This document shows positions 9,002 to 18,185 of a stretch of DNA of 64,000 nucleotides, piece by piece. The stretch comes from Xylanimonas oleitrophica (GTDB taxonomy: Bacteria; Actinomycetota; Actinomycetes; Actinomycetales; Cellulomonadaceae), in the NCBI RefSeq assembly GCF_003244315.1, contig NZ_QKWH01000003.1:62001-126000 (forward strand). The letters run 5' to 3'. Made by a program: the position numbers and the translations under genes. The stretch's first letter is position 1, and every line of letters starts with the position of its first letter. Under the pieces are notes generated by a model, which did no database searches, was not told the origin of the DNA, and saw only the letters and a list, made by a program, of their open reading frames with translations.

Positions 9002-10492
9002 ATGCTTGACCCCATGGAGACGCTCAACGGATGGGTCCTGGACGCCGGGGACGTGCTGTGGACGTGGGCGGTGCTGCCCGTCGTGGCCGTGCTGGGCCTG
9101 TACTTCACCGTGCGCAGCGGTGTGGTCCAGCTGCGGATGCTGCCGGAGATGTTCCGCACCCTGCGCGACGTGGCCCCGACCGACGACGCGGGCAGGCCGC
9201 AGTCCGTGTCCTCCTTCCAGGCCTTCACGATCTCGGCGGCGTCCCGCGTGGGCGTGGGCAACATCGCGGGCGTGGGCACGGCGATCGCCCTCGGCGGTCC
9301 CGGAGCGGTCTTCTGGATGTGGGCCATGGCGTTCGTCGGCGGTGCCTCCAGCTTCGTGGAGTCCACGCTCGGCCAGCTCTACAAGGAGCGGCACCGGGAC
9401 GGGTTCCGTGGCGGGCCGGCGTACTACATGCTGCACGGCCTGAAGGCTCGCTGGATGGGTGTCGTGTTCGCCGTCGTCCTGATCTGCTGCTTCCCGTTCG
9501 CCTTCTCCTCCCTGCAGGCGAACACCATCAGCGCCACGCTGTCGTCCGCCGTCGGCGGCCCGGCGTGGCTGCCCTGGGCGGTGGGCGTCGCCCTGGCCGT
9601 CCTGACCGGCCTGGTCGTCTTCGGCGGCGTGCGCCGCATCGCCCGCGTCACGCAGGCCGTGGTGCCCCTCATGGCGCTGCTCTACCTGGGCGTGGGCCTC
9701 GTCGTGGTGGCCATGCACGTGGACCAGGTGCCGCGCGTGCTGGCCAGCATCGTCACCGAGGCGTTCGGCGCGGGCCAGGTCGTGGCCGCCGCCATCGGCA
9801 CGGTGATCATGCAGGGTGTCAAGCGAGGCATGTTCTCCAACGAGGCCGGCCTGGGCTCGGCGCCCAACGCCGGTGCCACGGCCGCGGTCACCCACCCGGT
9901 CAAGCAGGGCCTCGTCCAGACCCTCGGGGTGTACTTCGACACGTTCCTGGTCTGCTCGGTCACCGCGTTCATCATCCTGGTGTCCCAGCCGGACCTCGCC
10001 GGGGCGCAGGCCGGCATCGCCCTGACGCAGACGGCGCTGACGTCGACGCTCGGCGCGTGGTCGAACGGCCTGCTGAGCGTGGTCATCTTCCTGCTGGCGT
10101 TCAGCTCGATCCTCGGCAACTACTACTACGGCGAGGCCAACGTCGAGTTCATCACCGGCAACCGCACGGTGCTCACCGTGTTCCGCTCGCTGGTGGTGGT
10201 GGCGATCTTCGTGGGGTCGGTGCTCTCCAGCGACCTGGTGTGGAACACGGCCGACGGCATCATGGGCGTCATGGCGCTGGTGAACCTCGCAGCGCTCGCC
10301 CTGCTCGCCCCCGTGGCGTTCCGCCTGCTCAAGGACTACCTGCGCCAGCGTGCGGAAGGCCGCGACCCCGTCTTCACGCGGGCGCTGCTGCCCGACGTCG
10401 GCGGCATCTCCTGCTGGGAGGACGAGGCGACGGTCACCGGCCCGCTGGCGGCCGCGACGCCGGGGCGCCGCTCCGGCAGGGGCCGGGGCTGA
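9002..10492 (+). CDS. Sodium:alanine-type symporter (AGCS family)
   Basis: A 496-aa inner-membrane symporter expected to import alanine or glycine with sodium. The AGCS signature FTISAASRVGVGNIAGVGTAIALGG is recognisable near residue 75, then GGPAYYMLHGL, GMFSNEAGLGSAPNAGATA and NYYYGEANVEFI, all conserved in the family. About 11 hydrophobic segments are visible. The start is ATG 9002 with GGAGG 4 nt upstream; ATG 9014 in the same frame is an alternative. The gene is divergent from the amino-acid ABC operon, and the two starts are only about 85 bp apart, so they may share control. Substrate range beyond small neutral amino acids is unknown. Confidence 0.9.
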   Translation: MLDPMETLNGWVLDAGDVLWTWAVLPVVAVLGLYFTVRSGVVQLRMLPEMFRTLRDVAPTDDAGRPQSVSSFQAFTISAASRVGVGNIAGVGTAIALGGPGAVFWMWAMAFVGGASSFVESTLGQLYKERHRDGFRGGPAYYMLHGLKARWMGVVFAVVLICCFPFAFSSLQANTISATLSSAVGGPAWLPWAVGVALAVLTGLVVFGGVRRIARVTQAVVPLMALLYLGVGLVVVAMHVDQVPRVLASIVTEAFGAGQVVAAAIGTVIMQGVKRGMFSNEAGLGSAPNAGATAAVTHPVKQGLVQTLGVYFDTFLVCSVTAFIILVSQPDLAGAQAGIALTQTALTSTLGAWSNGLLSVVIFLLAFSSILGNYYYGEANVEFITGNRTVLTVFRSLVVVAIFVGSVLSSDLVWNTADGIMGVMALVNLAALALLAPVAFRLLKDYLRQRAEGRDPVFTRALLPDVGGISCWEDEATVTGPLAAATPGRRSGRGRG

Positions 10493-10522
10493 CCGGGGCT
10501 CACCGTGGGTGAGAATGGGGAG

Positions 10523-11746
10523 ATGACCACGACCACCGAGACCGCCTCGGCGCGCACCCCGGAGCACCGCTCCTCGGGCGAGCGCGTGCTGCCGCCGCTG
10601 CAGATCGGGCCGATCACCGTGGACACGCCCGTGGTGCTGGCCCCGATGGCGGGCGTGACCAACCGCGCGTTCCGCACGCTGTGCCGTGAGGCGGGTGCGT
10701 CCACCGGGCACGACCCGGGCCTGTACGTGGCGGAGATGGTCACGAGCCGGGCCCTGGTGGAGCGTAACGTCGAGGCGCTGCGCATCGTCACGTTCGGTCC
10801 GGAGGAGACGCCCCGCTCGGCCCAGGTGTACGGCGTCGACCCCGCCACGGTGGGCGCGGCGGTGCGGATCATCGCGGGCGAGGGCCGGGCCGACCACGTG
10901 GACCTCAACTTCGGGTGCCCGGTGCCCAAGGTGACGCGCAAGGGCGGCGGCGGGGCGCTGCCGTGGAAGCGGCAGCTCTTCACGGACATCGTCCGCGAGG
11001 CCGTGCGCGCCGCCGCCCCGCACGGGGTGCCGGTGACGGTCAAGATGCGCAAGGGCATCGACGAGGAGCACCTGACCTACCTCGAGGCCGGGCAGATCGC
11101 GGAGCGGGAGGGCGCCGCCGCGGTGGCGCTGCACGCCCGCACCGTGGCCCAGCACTACTCGGGCGAGGCGGAGTGGGAGTCGATCGCGCGCCTCAAGGAG
11201 GCCGTGACCACGATCCCCGTGCTGGGCAACGGCGACATCTGGTCGGCGGACGACGCGGTGCGGATGGTGCGCGAGACGGGGGCGGACGGCGTCGTCGTCG
11301 GTCGCGGGTGCCAGGGGCGTCCGTGGCTGTTCGCGGACCTGGCGGCGGCGTTCCACGGCGAGACCGTCCGGGTGCAGCCCACGCTGCGGGAGGTCGCCGA
11401 GACGATCTACCGCCACGGCGAGCTGATGATCGACTACTTCGACGGCGACGAGGGCAAGGGCATGCGCGACCTGCGCAAGCACATGGCCTGGTACCTCAAG
11501 GGGTACGCCGTCGGGGGAGAGGCACGGCACGCGCTGGCGATGGTCTCGACGCGGGCGGAGCTGCGCGAGCGGCTCGACGCCCTGGGGGACGCGCCGTACC
11601 CCGGCGAGGCGGCCGAGGGGCAGCGGGGCCGGGCCGGCTCGCCGAAGACGCCGCACCTGCCCTACGGCTGGCTCGACTCCCGGGAGCTGGACGCGGAGTG
11701 GGAGGCGAGGCTGCGCGAGGCGGAGCTGAGCGTCAGCGGAGGCTGA
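10523..11746 (+). CDS. dusB: tRNA-dihydrouridine synthase, DusB type
   Basis: This FMN enzyme reduces specific uridines in tRNA D-loops with NADPH. It has 407 aa. The N-terminus has the FMN-binding start VVLAPMAGVTNRAFR; the catalytic motif LNFGCPVPKVTRKGGGGALP carries the active-site Cys; VTVKMRKGID, ALHARTVAQHYSGEAEW and VVVGRGCQGRPWLF supply further flavin and tRNA contacts. The C-terminal helical domain includes MRDLRKHMAWYLKGY. ATG 10523 is preferred because GGGGAG lies just upstream and homologs begin near here; ATG 10505 is in frame. It follows the symporter by 30 nt and may be cotranscribed. It converges on a nucleotidase gene. Confidence 0.93.
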   Translation: MTTTTETASARTPEHRSSGERVLPPLQIGPITVDTPVVLAPMAGVTNRAFRTLCREAGASTGHDPGLYVAEMVTSRALVERNVEALRIVTFGPEETPRSAQVYGVDPATVGAAVRIIAGEGRADHVDLNFGCPVPKVTRKGGGGALPWKRQLFTDIVREAVRAAAPHGVPVTVKMRKGIDEEHLTYLEAGQIAEREGAAAVALHARTVAQHYSGEAEWESIARLKEAVTTIPVLGNGDIWSADDAVRMVRETGADGVVVGRGCQGRPWLFADLAAAFHGETVRVQPTLREVAETIYRHGELMIDYFDGDEGKGMRDLRKHMAWYLKGYAVGGEARHALAMVSTRAELRERLDALGDAPYPGEAAEGQRGRAGSPKTPHLPYGWLDSRELDAEWEARLREAELSVSGG

Positions 11747-11798
11747 CCCCGCTCCCGCACACCCTCCCCCGTCCACCCGGGGAGCGCGTCGGATTGCC

Positions 11799-11898
11799 GC
11801 GGTGGGAGGGGGATCAGGCGCCGGGTCGTCTCCCTCCCGAAGTGGAGCGCCCCCCGGGCGCGTGAACGCGACCCGGCGCCTGATCCCCCTCCCACCGC
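11799..11898. repeat. 30-bp perfect inverted repeat with 40-nt loop
   Basis: Arms 11799-11828 and 11869-11898 are exactly complementary over 30 bp. They begin with GCGGTGGGAGGGGGATCAGG and the 40-nt interior holds a second small GC hairpin. It fills the gap between convergent dusB and nucleotidase genes and may act as a terminator for both. The loop is far longer than in the other hairpins of this window. Confidence 0.85.
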
Positions 11899-11904
11899 CG
11901 ACGG

Positions 11905-13674
11905 TCAGCCTGCGACGCGCTCCCCGTCGACCGTCAACCACCAGGACTCGTCCCAGAAGTCGGCCGGGTCGATGGTGCCGCGCTCCTGCGCCCAGTCGAT
12001 GAGGAGCTGGCGGATCTCCTGCTGCTCGTCGTAGACGAGGGGCGCGTCGGCGATGTGGGGGAACCCGCCGCCGCCGGAGCGGCGGTAGTTGTTGACGGCG
12101 ACGACGACGGTGGCGTCGTCGGTCAGCGGGCTGCCGTCCGCGAGGGTCAGCGCCTGGACGCGGTCTCCGACGGGGCGGGCGAGGTCGATCTCGTAGCGGA
12201 GCCCGGCGAGGATGTCGAGGTTGTAGTCGGGGGTGCCGCCGGCGCCGGTGTGGCGGGCGGGGTCGAACGTGCCGCCGGCGGGGACGGCGGCGAAGTACCG
12301 GGCGGAGTGCTCGAGGTAGTCCTTGACCTGGGCGCCGGTCATGGTGACGGCGTGCAGGGTGTTGTCGTAGACGTAGAGGCCGGCGATGTCCCTGACGGAG
12401 ACGTCTCCGGCGGGGAAGACGGCGTCGCGGGAGAACGGTGCGGCGATGGAGAGCACGGGCAGGTCGGCGTACGGCGTGCCGGTGAGGGCGTCGCGGACGG
12501 TGTCGGTCTGCACCTGCTGGATGAAGTCGATGATCGGGGTGTCCTCGTAGCGGGACGTGACCGCGGAGAGCTCTTCGGTGGAGCGAGCCACGACCTGGTT
12601 CACGTAGCGCACGGTGGTCTCGTGCTGCTCGGCGACGAGGTCGAGGATGCGCTGCGACTCGGGGTAGTCCCGGGTGCGGACGGCGGTGGCCTGCGTGGTG
12701 GTCACGCCCCACCGGCCGCGGACCTTCTCCAGGCCGATCTCGACGCGGGAGACGGTGGAGCCCCAGCGGTAGGGCTGGGTGAGCAGCACGTCGCGGCCGG
12801 TGACCTCGTTGGTGATGGTCTGCGAGGGCCGGTCGAGGTGGGTGTGCCCCACGACCATGACGTCGATGCCTGGCACGGTGCGGGCGATGACGTCGGCGGG
12901 GTTCTCCGGGGCGGCGACGCTCTCGTCGTAGGAGGACTCGCCGGCTCCGGCGTGGGAGAGCACGACGACGACGTCGGCACCGGCGGCCTTGACGCGCGGT
13001 ACCCAGGTGCGGGCGGCGGCGACCATGTCCTGGAACTCCAGGCGGCCCTCGACGTGGCCCTTGTCCCAGATCGCGGAGCCGGGGGTGGTGAGGCCGAGCA
13101 CGCCGACCGTCACCGGCTTGTTGCCCTTCACGTGCTTGCGCACCAGGGTGTACGGCTCCAGGGCCGGCTTCCCGGTGGTCGCGTCGAGCACGTTGGCCCC
13201 CAGCAGCGGGAAGTCCAGGCTGCCCTCGTACGCGTCGAGCAGGTCGAGCCCGTAGTTGAACTCGTGGTTGCCGACGACCTGGGCGTCGTAGCCGATGGCG
13301 TTGTACGCGGCCGCCATGGGGTGGGTGGCACCGGTCTCGGTGACAGGCTCCTGGACGGCGTAGTAGTAGCTCAGCGGGGTGCCCTGGATGGCGTCCCCGT
13401 TGTCGACGACCAGCAGGCGGTCGTCGCCGACCTCGGCGCGCACCTCGTCGACGACGGAGGCGACGGAGGCGAGGCCGACGCTGTCGCCGGCGGCGTCGCT
13501 GTAGGGGGCGTCGCGGAAGTAGTCCCAGCTCGCCACGCGGCCGTGCAGGTCGGTGGTGGCGAGCAGGGTGAGGTCGAGCGAGTGGCTGCGCGGGGCGGCG
13601 GTCGCGGAGCCGGCGGGGACGGCGACGGCGCCGACCAGCAGGGCGGCGAGGGCCGCGGCGGTGCGAGTTCTCAC
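11905..13674 (-). CDS. Secreted 5'-nucleotidase / 2',3'-cyclic phosphodiesterase family protein
   Basis: A 589-aa exported metallophosphatase that should release phosphate from extracellular nucleotides. The Sec signal peptide [20 protein letters not shown] ends near SATAA. Metal ligands lie in [11 protein letters not shown] (DxH), [16 protein letters not shown] (GNHE) and [10 protein letters not shown] (GHTH). The C-terminal nucleotide-binding half shows [29 protein letters not shown] and [12 protein letters not shown]. No LPXTG or transmembrane anchor was seen at the end. GTG 13674 follows GGAGGAG and begins the signal peptide; the open frame further upstream is noise. It stands alone. Confidence 0.93.
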   Translation of the reverse strand: MRTRTAAALAALLVGAVAVPAGSATAAPRSHSLDLTLLATTDLHGRVASWDYFRDAPYSDAAGDSVGLASVASVVDEVRAEVGDDRLLVVDNGDAIQGTPLSYYYAVQEPVTETGATHPMAAAYNAIGYDAQVVGNHEFNYGLDLLDAYEGSLDFPLLGANVLDATTGKPALEPYTLVRKHVKGNKPVTVGVLGLTTPGSAIWDKGHVEGRLEFQDMVAAARTWVPRVKAAGADVVVVLSHAGAGESSYDESVAAPENPADVIARTVPGIDVMVVGHTHLDRPSQTITNEVTGRDVLLTQPYRWGSTVSRVEIGLEKVRGRWGVTTTQATAVRTRDYPESQRILDLVAEQHETTVRYVNQVVARSTEELSAVTSRYEDTPIIDFIQQVQTDTVRDALTGTPYADLPVLSIAAPFSRDAVFPAGDVSVRDIAGLYVYDNTLHAVTMTGAQVKDYLEHSARYFAAVPAGGTFDPARHTGAGGTPDYNLDILAGLRYEIDLARPVGDRVQALTLADGSPLTDDATVVVAVNNYRRSGGGGFPHIADAPLVYDEQQEIRQLLIDWAQERGTIDPADFWDESWWLTVDGERVAG

Positions 13675-13772
13675 GTGGTCTCCTCCGAGGGACGTGGGCG
13701 CCGGGCGGGAGGCCCGGGCGCGCACACGGTAACCACGGCGGATGTCACCCGGGTGAACTGCGGGCGACGGGC

Positions 13773-13809
13773 GGGCCGGCGTGCGCGAGCGGTGCGCGCA
13801 CGCCGGCCC
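13773..13809. terminator. 15-bp hairpin downstream of alpha-glucosidase
   Basis: Arms 13773-13787 and 13795-13809 are complementary with a 7-nt loop. It lies 14 nt past the stop of the GH13 gene on the minus strand, so terminates the lacI-GH13 unit before the nucleotidase gene. Confidence 0.75.
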
Positions 13810-13823
13810 CTGGGGAGAGGGGG

Positions 13824-15557
13824 TCAGCCCTCGAGCCAAGCGGTCACGTCGGGCGGCAGCGTGCCGTCACCGGGCAGGTCGGTGGAGGCCACGAGCACCC
13901 GGGCGTCGGGCAGCGGCACGGGCTGCGTGCCCAGGTTCGCGAGCACCAGGGTGCTGCGCTCGTCCTCGAAGATGCGGAAGGCGAGCACCGTCTCCGGGTA
14001 GCCCTCCACCCACTCGAGGCCGCCGGCACCGAGCCGGCGCTCGCGGCGCAGCCGCAGGGCGGTGCGGTACAGCTCGAGCGTGGAGCCGGGGACGCCGGCC
14101 TGGGCGTCGGCGGCGTACGCGCCCCACCCGGTGGGCTGCGGCAGCCACGCCTGGCCGGTGGGGGAGAACCCGAAGGCGGGCTCCTGCGCCGACCACGGCA
14201 GGGGCACGCGGCAGCCGTCGCGGCCTGCCTCGGCGCCCTGCGTGCGGAAGAAGGCCGGGTCCTGGCGGACGTCGTCGGGCAGGGCGGTGTGCTCGGGCAG
14301 GCCGAGCTCCTCGCCCTGGTAGAGGTAGGCGGACCCGGGCAGCGCGAGCGTGAACAGCGTGGCGGCGCGGGCCCGCCGCAGGCCGAGGGCCTCGTCCGGC
14401 TGCGGGTCGTGGGCGAAGATCCCGTTGGGCCGGGAGGTCTGGTCGGCGAGGCCGAGCCGGGACGGGTGGCGCACGACGTCGTGGTTGGACAGCACCCAGG
14501 TGGTGGGGGCGCCGACGGCGTCGAGCGCCTGCAGCGAGCCGGTCACCACCGTGCGGTAGGCGGCGGCGTCCCAGCGGGTGGTGAGGAACGAGAAGTTGAA
14601 CGCCTGCTGCATCTCGTCCTCGCGCACGTAGCGCGCCAGGCGGGACAGCGGCTCGACCCACGCCTCGGCGACCAGGGCGCGGGAGCGGCGCACGCCGTCG
14701 TCGAACTCGTCGAGCACCTTGCGCCAGGAGCGGTAGATGTCGTGGACCCCCTCCTGGTCGAACATGGGGCCGCTGTTGGAGGCCCCGGTGGAGCCGTCCT
14801 CCGGGGCGCCCGGGTCGCTCAGGGGGCCGGTGCCGGCGTCGCTGCCGTCGACCATCGCGACATGCCCGTCCCAGTCGGGCAGGCCCTCGGCCTTGACGAG
14901 CCCGTGGGCCACGTCGACGCGGAACCCGTCGACGCCGCGCCGGAGCCAGAACCGGAGCACGTCCTCGAGCTCCTCGCGGACCTCGGGGTTGGACCAGTCG
15001 AGGTCGGGCTGGGAGGAGTCGAACAGGTGCAGGTACCACTGGCCGGGCGTGCCGTCGGGCTCGGTGACCCGGGTCCAGGCGTCTCCGCCGAAGATCGACT
15101 GCCAGTTGTTGGGCGGCAGCTCGCCGTGCTCCCCGCGGCCGTCACGGAAGAGGTACCGCGCGCGCTCGGGCGATCCCGGGGCCGCGGCGAGGGCTGCCTG
15201 GAACCAGGCGTGGTCGGACGAGGTGTGGTTGGGCACCAGGTCGACGACGACGCGGATGCCGCGCTCGTGCGCCGCGGCGATGAGCGCGTCGGCGTCCTCG
15301 AGGGTGCCGAAGATGGGGTCCACGTCGCGGTAGTCGGCGACGTCGTAGCCGGCGTCGCGCTGCGGCGAGCGGTAGAAGGGGCTCAGCCACACGGCGTCGA
15401 CGCCGAGCGCGGCCAGGTGGTCGAGGCGGGAGGTGATGCCCGGCAGGTCGCCGATGCCGTCACCGTTCCCGTCCGCGAACGAGCGGGGGTACACCTGGTA
15501 GATGACGGCGGTGCGCCACCACTCGTCGGTGCCGAACGGCTCGTGGACGACGGTCAT
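13824..15557 (-). CDS. GH13 alpha-glucosidase / oligo-1,6-glucosidase
   Basis: A 577-aa cytoplasmic enzyme (no signal peptide) that hydrolyses alpha-glucosidic bonds of imported malto-oligosaccharides. The (beta/alpha)8 GH13 regions are present in order: [22 protein letters not shown], region [12 protein letters not shown], region [12 protein letters not shown] with the nucleophile Asp, region III VAEAWVE with the acid/base Glu, and region [12 protein letters not shown] with the stabilising Asp. Length and the IYQVYPRSF start fit subfamilies GH13_23/30. It lies 64 nt downstream of the LacI-type gene on the same strand, facing malEFG, so it is likely part of the maltodextrin regulon. Exact bond preference is unknown. 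Confidence 0.93.
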   Translation of the reverse strand: MTVVHEPFGTDEWWRTAVIYQVYPRSFADGNGDGIGDLPGITSRLDHLAALGVDAVWLSPFYRSPQRDAGYDVADYRDVDPIFGTLEDADALIAAAHERGIRVVVDLVPNHTSSDHAWFQAALAAAPGSPERARYLFRDGRGEHGELPPNNWQSIFGGDAWTRVTEPDGTPGQWYLHLFDSSQPDLDWSNPEVREELEDVLRFWLRRGVDGFRVDVAHGLVKAEGLPDWDGHVAMVDGSDAGTGPLSDPGAPEDGSTGASNSGPMFDQEGVHDIYRSWRKVLDEFDDGVRRSRALVAEAWVEPLSRLARYVREDEMQQAFNFSFLTTRWDAAAYRTVVTGSLQALDAVGAPTTWVLSNHDVVRHPSRLGLADQTSRPNGIFAHDPQPDEALGLRRARAATLFTLALPGSAYLYQGEELGLPEHTALPDDVRQDPAFFRTQGAEAGRDGCRVPLPWSAQEPAFGFSPTGQAWLPQPTGWGAYAADAQAGVPGSTLELYRTALRLRRERRLGAGGLEWVEGYPETVLAFRIFEDERSTLVLANLGTQPVPLPDARVLVASTDLPGDGTLPPDVTAWLEG

Positions 15558-15621
15558 GCTTCTCCTTGGTTCCCTCGGGGGCAGGCTGGGCTGTGGGTCT
15601 GGAGCGTGCGGCCGGGCGGAC

Positions 15622-16674
15622 TCAGGGCGCCGGGGCGGCGCCGGTGGACCCCCGGACCACCAGCTCCGGCTCGACCAGCAGCTCGGAGCGGGGGGCGCGC
15701 TCGCCGCGGATCTCGGCCAGCAGCATCGAGACGGCGGCGCGGCACAGGCTGAGCACGGGCTGGCGCACCGTGGTCAGCGGGGGGTCGGTGAACGCCATGA
15801 GGGGGGAGTCGTCGTAGCCGACGATCGAGACGTCGTCGGGCACCCGCAGCCCCCGGCCGCGTACCGCCCGCATGGCGCCGAGGGCCATGGGGTCGGAGGC
15901 GCAGACGACGGCGGTGTGCCCGGCGTCGAGCAGCTCGGCGGCGGCCGCCTGCCCGCCCTCGACGGTGTAGAGCGAGGTGACGACGTGCGTGGCGGCGTCG
16001 TCGGTGTCGGCGGCCAGGCCGGCCTCGACGAGGGCGCTGGTGAACCCGGTCTTCTTGCGCTGGGAGGGCACGAATCGCTCGGGTCCGAGCGCCAGGCCGA
16101 TGCGACGGTGGCCCTGGCTGACGAGGTGGCGCACGGCCAGGCGGATGGCCGTGACCTCGTCGGTGGAGGCCTGCGGGGCGTCGACCTCCGGTGCGTGGCC
16201 GCCGACCAGGACCAGGGGGATGCCCCGCTCGCGCAGCCGCTGGTAGCGCTCGCGGCCGGCGGTGGTGTCGGCGTGGAGGCCCGAGACGACGAGGATGCCG
16301 TCGACGCCGTGCTCGCCGAGGATCTCGATGTACTCGTCCTCGGTGGTGCCGCCGGGGGACTGGGTGCACAGGAGGGGCGTGTACCCGGCCTGGGCGAGGA
16401 GCGACTCGGTGGCCTGCGCCATCGCGGGGAAGACGGGGTTGGTGAGCTCGGGGACGACGAGGCCGACGAGACCTGCGGAGCGCACGCCGGGGGTGCGGGG
16501 GCGCTCGTAGCCCAGCACGTCGAGGGCGGCCAGCACGGACTGGCGGGTCTCGGCGGAGACGGTGCTCTTGCCGTTGAGGACGCGCGAGACGGTGGCGGTG
16601 GAGACGCCGGCGTGCGCGGCGACGTCGGCCAGGCGGGTGCGCCCGGTGGTGGACGACGTGTCGGGAGTCGGCAC
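15622..16674 (-). CDS. malR: LacI-family regulator of the maltodextrin locus
   Basis: A 350-aa transcription repressor. The N-terminal LacI helix-turn-helix is [33 protein letters not shown] with hinge region YERPRT, and a periplasmic-binding-like effector domain follows ([40 protein letters not shown]). GTG 16674 follows GAGGAGG by 4-5 nt. It is divergent from malE, with operator-like repeats between them, and upstream of an alpha-glucosidase on its own strand. The context points to control by a maltodextrin-derived effector. The symbol is assigned from context and family; direct proof is absent. Confidence 0.88.
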   Translation of the reverse strand: MPTPDTSSTTGRTRLADVAAHAGVSTATVSRVLNGKSTVSAETRQSVLAALDVLGYERPRTPGVRSAGLVGLVVPELTNPVFPAMAQATESLLAQAGYTPLLCTQSPGGTTEDEYIEILGEHGVDGILVVSGLHADTTAGRERYQRLRERGIPLVLVGGHAPEVDAPQASTDEVTAIRLAVRHLVSQGHRRIGLALGPERFVPSQRKKTGFTSALVEAGLAADTDDAATHVVTSLYTVEGGQAAAAELLDAGHTAVVCASDPMALGAMRAVRGRGLRVPDDVSIVGYDDSPLMAFTDPPLTTVRQPVLSLCRAAVSMLLAEIRGERAPRSELLVEPELVVRGSTGAAPAP

Positions 16675-16751
16675 GGGACCTCCTCGTTCCGTGGTGGAGG
16701 GGGCCGGTGCTCGTGGCCCGGGGGTGATCCTGCCGCGCAGGACACGGTTGT

Positions 16752-16776
16752 GCAACGTCCGATGAAACGTTGCTGA
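16752..16776. promoter_or_regulatory. LacI/MalR-type operator candidates between malR and malE
   Basis: GCAACGT (16752-16758) and ACGTTGC (16767-16773) form an inverted repeat with an 8-nt spacer. An overlapping TGAAACGTTGCTGA (16763-16776) resembles LacI-family sites with a central ACGT/CG step. Position between the divergent malR and malE starts supports autoregulation plus malE control. Confidence 0.6.
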
Positions 16777-16876
16777 ACGTGTTGCAGAAGCGGTGTGCGA
16801 CACCCTACGGTGAGCGGCGTCAGACGCCAGGGTCGGTGGCTGCCGGTCCGGCGACGTACCACTTACAGGAGCAACG

Positions 16877-18109
16877 ATGCGACGGAGCATCCTTCTCACC
16901 GTTGCCGCTTCCGCGACGCTGGCCCTCGCCGCCTGCTCGTCCGGGAACGGCACCACCGGCGGCGACGACGCGGCCGAGACGGACGGGGGCAGCCCCGCCA
17001 CGGGCGCCACCCTGACCATCTGGACCGACGAGACCCGCGAGGGCCCGGTCCGGGCCGCCGCGGAGTCGTTCACCGAGGCCACCGGCACCCAGGTCGAGGT
17101 CGTCCAGAAGAACTACGACGACATCCGCCCGGACTTCCTGGCCCAGGTGCCCACCGGAGAGGGGCCCGACATCACCGTCGGCGCGCACGACTGGCTCGGC
17201 GAGCTCACCACCAACGGCGTGGTGCAGCCCATCGAGCTCGGTGACAAGGCCGACGGCTTCGAGCCCGTCTCGATCCAGGCGTTCACCCAGGACGGCCAGG
17301 TGTACGGCCTGCCCTACGCCATCGAGAACATCGCCCTGATCCGCAACACCGACCTCGCGCCGGAGGCACCGGCCACCTGGGACGACGCGGTCGCCGCAGG
17401 TCAGGCGGCCGGTACCCGGTACCCGATCCTGGTCCAGACCGGGAACGAGGGCGACCCCTACACCTACTACCCGCTGCAGACCTCGTTCGGCGCCCCCGTG
17501 TTCGCCCAGAACGAGGACGGCTCCTACGAGCCGGAGCTGACGCTCGGCGGGGAGCCCGGCCACGCGTTCGCCCGGTGGCTGGCCGCGCAGGGCAGCGCCG
17601 GCGTGCTGAGCCCCGACGTCACCGCCGACATCGCCAGGGACGCCTTCGCCAACGGCGAGTCACCGTTCATCGTCGGCGGGCCCTGGCTCCTCGAGGACTA
17701 CGCGGGCATGAACCTGGCGATCGACCCGATCCCGGCGCCGGGCCCTGAGACCGCGAAGCCCTTCGTGGGTGTGCAGGGCTTCTACGTCTCGGCGCAGAGC
17801 AAGAACGCGCTGGTCGCCAACGACTTCCTGGTCAACTACCTGTCCACCGAGGAGGCGCAGACGGCGCTCTTCGAGGCCGGAGGTCGTCCGCCGGCCCTGA
17901 CGGCCGCGGCGGAGAAGGCGGCGTCGGATCCGATCGTCGAGGGCTTCCAGGCCGTCGGCGCGGACGCGCTGCCCATGCCGTCCATCCCGCAGATGGGATC
18001 CGTGTGGGCCTTCTGGGGCGTCACGGAGGCGGCGATCATCACCGGCCAGACCGACCCGGTGGCCGGCTGGGACAAGATGGTGGCGGACATCCAGGGCGCG
18101 ATCGGCTGA
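16877..18109 (+). CDS. malE: Maltose/maltodextrin ABC transporter substrate-binding lipoprotein
   Basis: A 410-aa family 1 solute-binding protein that captures maltodextrins outside the membrane. Signal MRRSILLTVAASATLALAAC ends in the lipobox LAAC. Family landmarks include LTIWTDETREGPVRAAAESFTEATG, EGPDITVGAHDWLGEL, YGLPYAIENIALIRN, PFIVGGPWLLEDYAG and VGVQGFYVSAQSKNALVANDFL. ATG 16877 has AGGAG 5 nt upstream. It leads the malE-malF-malG-GH13 run and is transcribed away from malR across operator candidates. Its similarity pattern is close to MalE rather than to xylan or lactose binders, though the ligand range is not provable here. Confidence 0.92.
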   Translation: MRRSILLTVAASATLALAACSSGNGTTGGDDAAETDGGSPATGATLTIWTDETREGPVRAAAESFTEATGTQVEVVQKNYDDIRPDFLAQVPTGEGPDITVGAHDWLGELTTNGVVQPIELGDKADGFEPVSIQAFTQDGQVYGLPYAIENIALIRNTDLAPEAPATWDDAVAAGQAAGTRYPILVQTGNEGDPYTYYPLQTSFGAPVFAQNEDGSYEPELTLGGEPGHAFARWLAAQGSAGVLSPDVTADIARDAFANGESPFIVGGPWLLEDYAGMNLAIDPIPAPGPETAKPFVGVQGFYVSAQSKNALVANDFLVNYLSTEEAQTALFEAGGRPPALTAAAEKAASDPIVEGFQAVGADALPMPSIPQMGSVWAFWGVTEAAIITGQTDPVAGWDKMVADIQGAIG

Positions 18110-18115
18110 CGCACC

Positions 18116-18147
18116 GGTGGCCCGCGGCGTGCGCGTCGCGGGCCACC
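18116..18147 (+). terminator. Intra-operon hairpin between malE and malF
   Basis: GGTGGCCCGCG and CGCGGGCCACC pair over 11 bp with a 10-nt loop, 7 nt past the malE stop. No T-run follows. It could attenuate or stabilise the malE mRNA and so give more binding protein than permease. Confidence 0.6.
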
Positions 18148-18185
18148 GCCTGCCAGCCCGAACCCCTGGACCGACGGAGGCGACG

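Noticed and set aside
11799-11898. Insertion-sequence ends
   Set aside because: The interior is 40 nt with no transposase, and no flanking target duplication was seen.
8930-12712. Very long minus-strand open frame of 1260 codons
   Set aside because: It lies opposite clear genes (symporter, dusB) and reads as Arg/His/Pro-rich noise typical of the antisense of GC-rich coding DNA.
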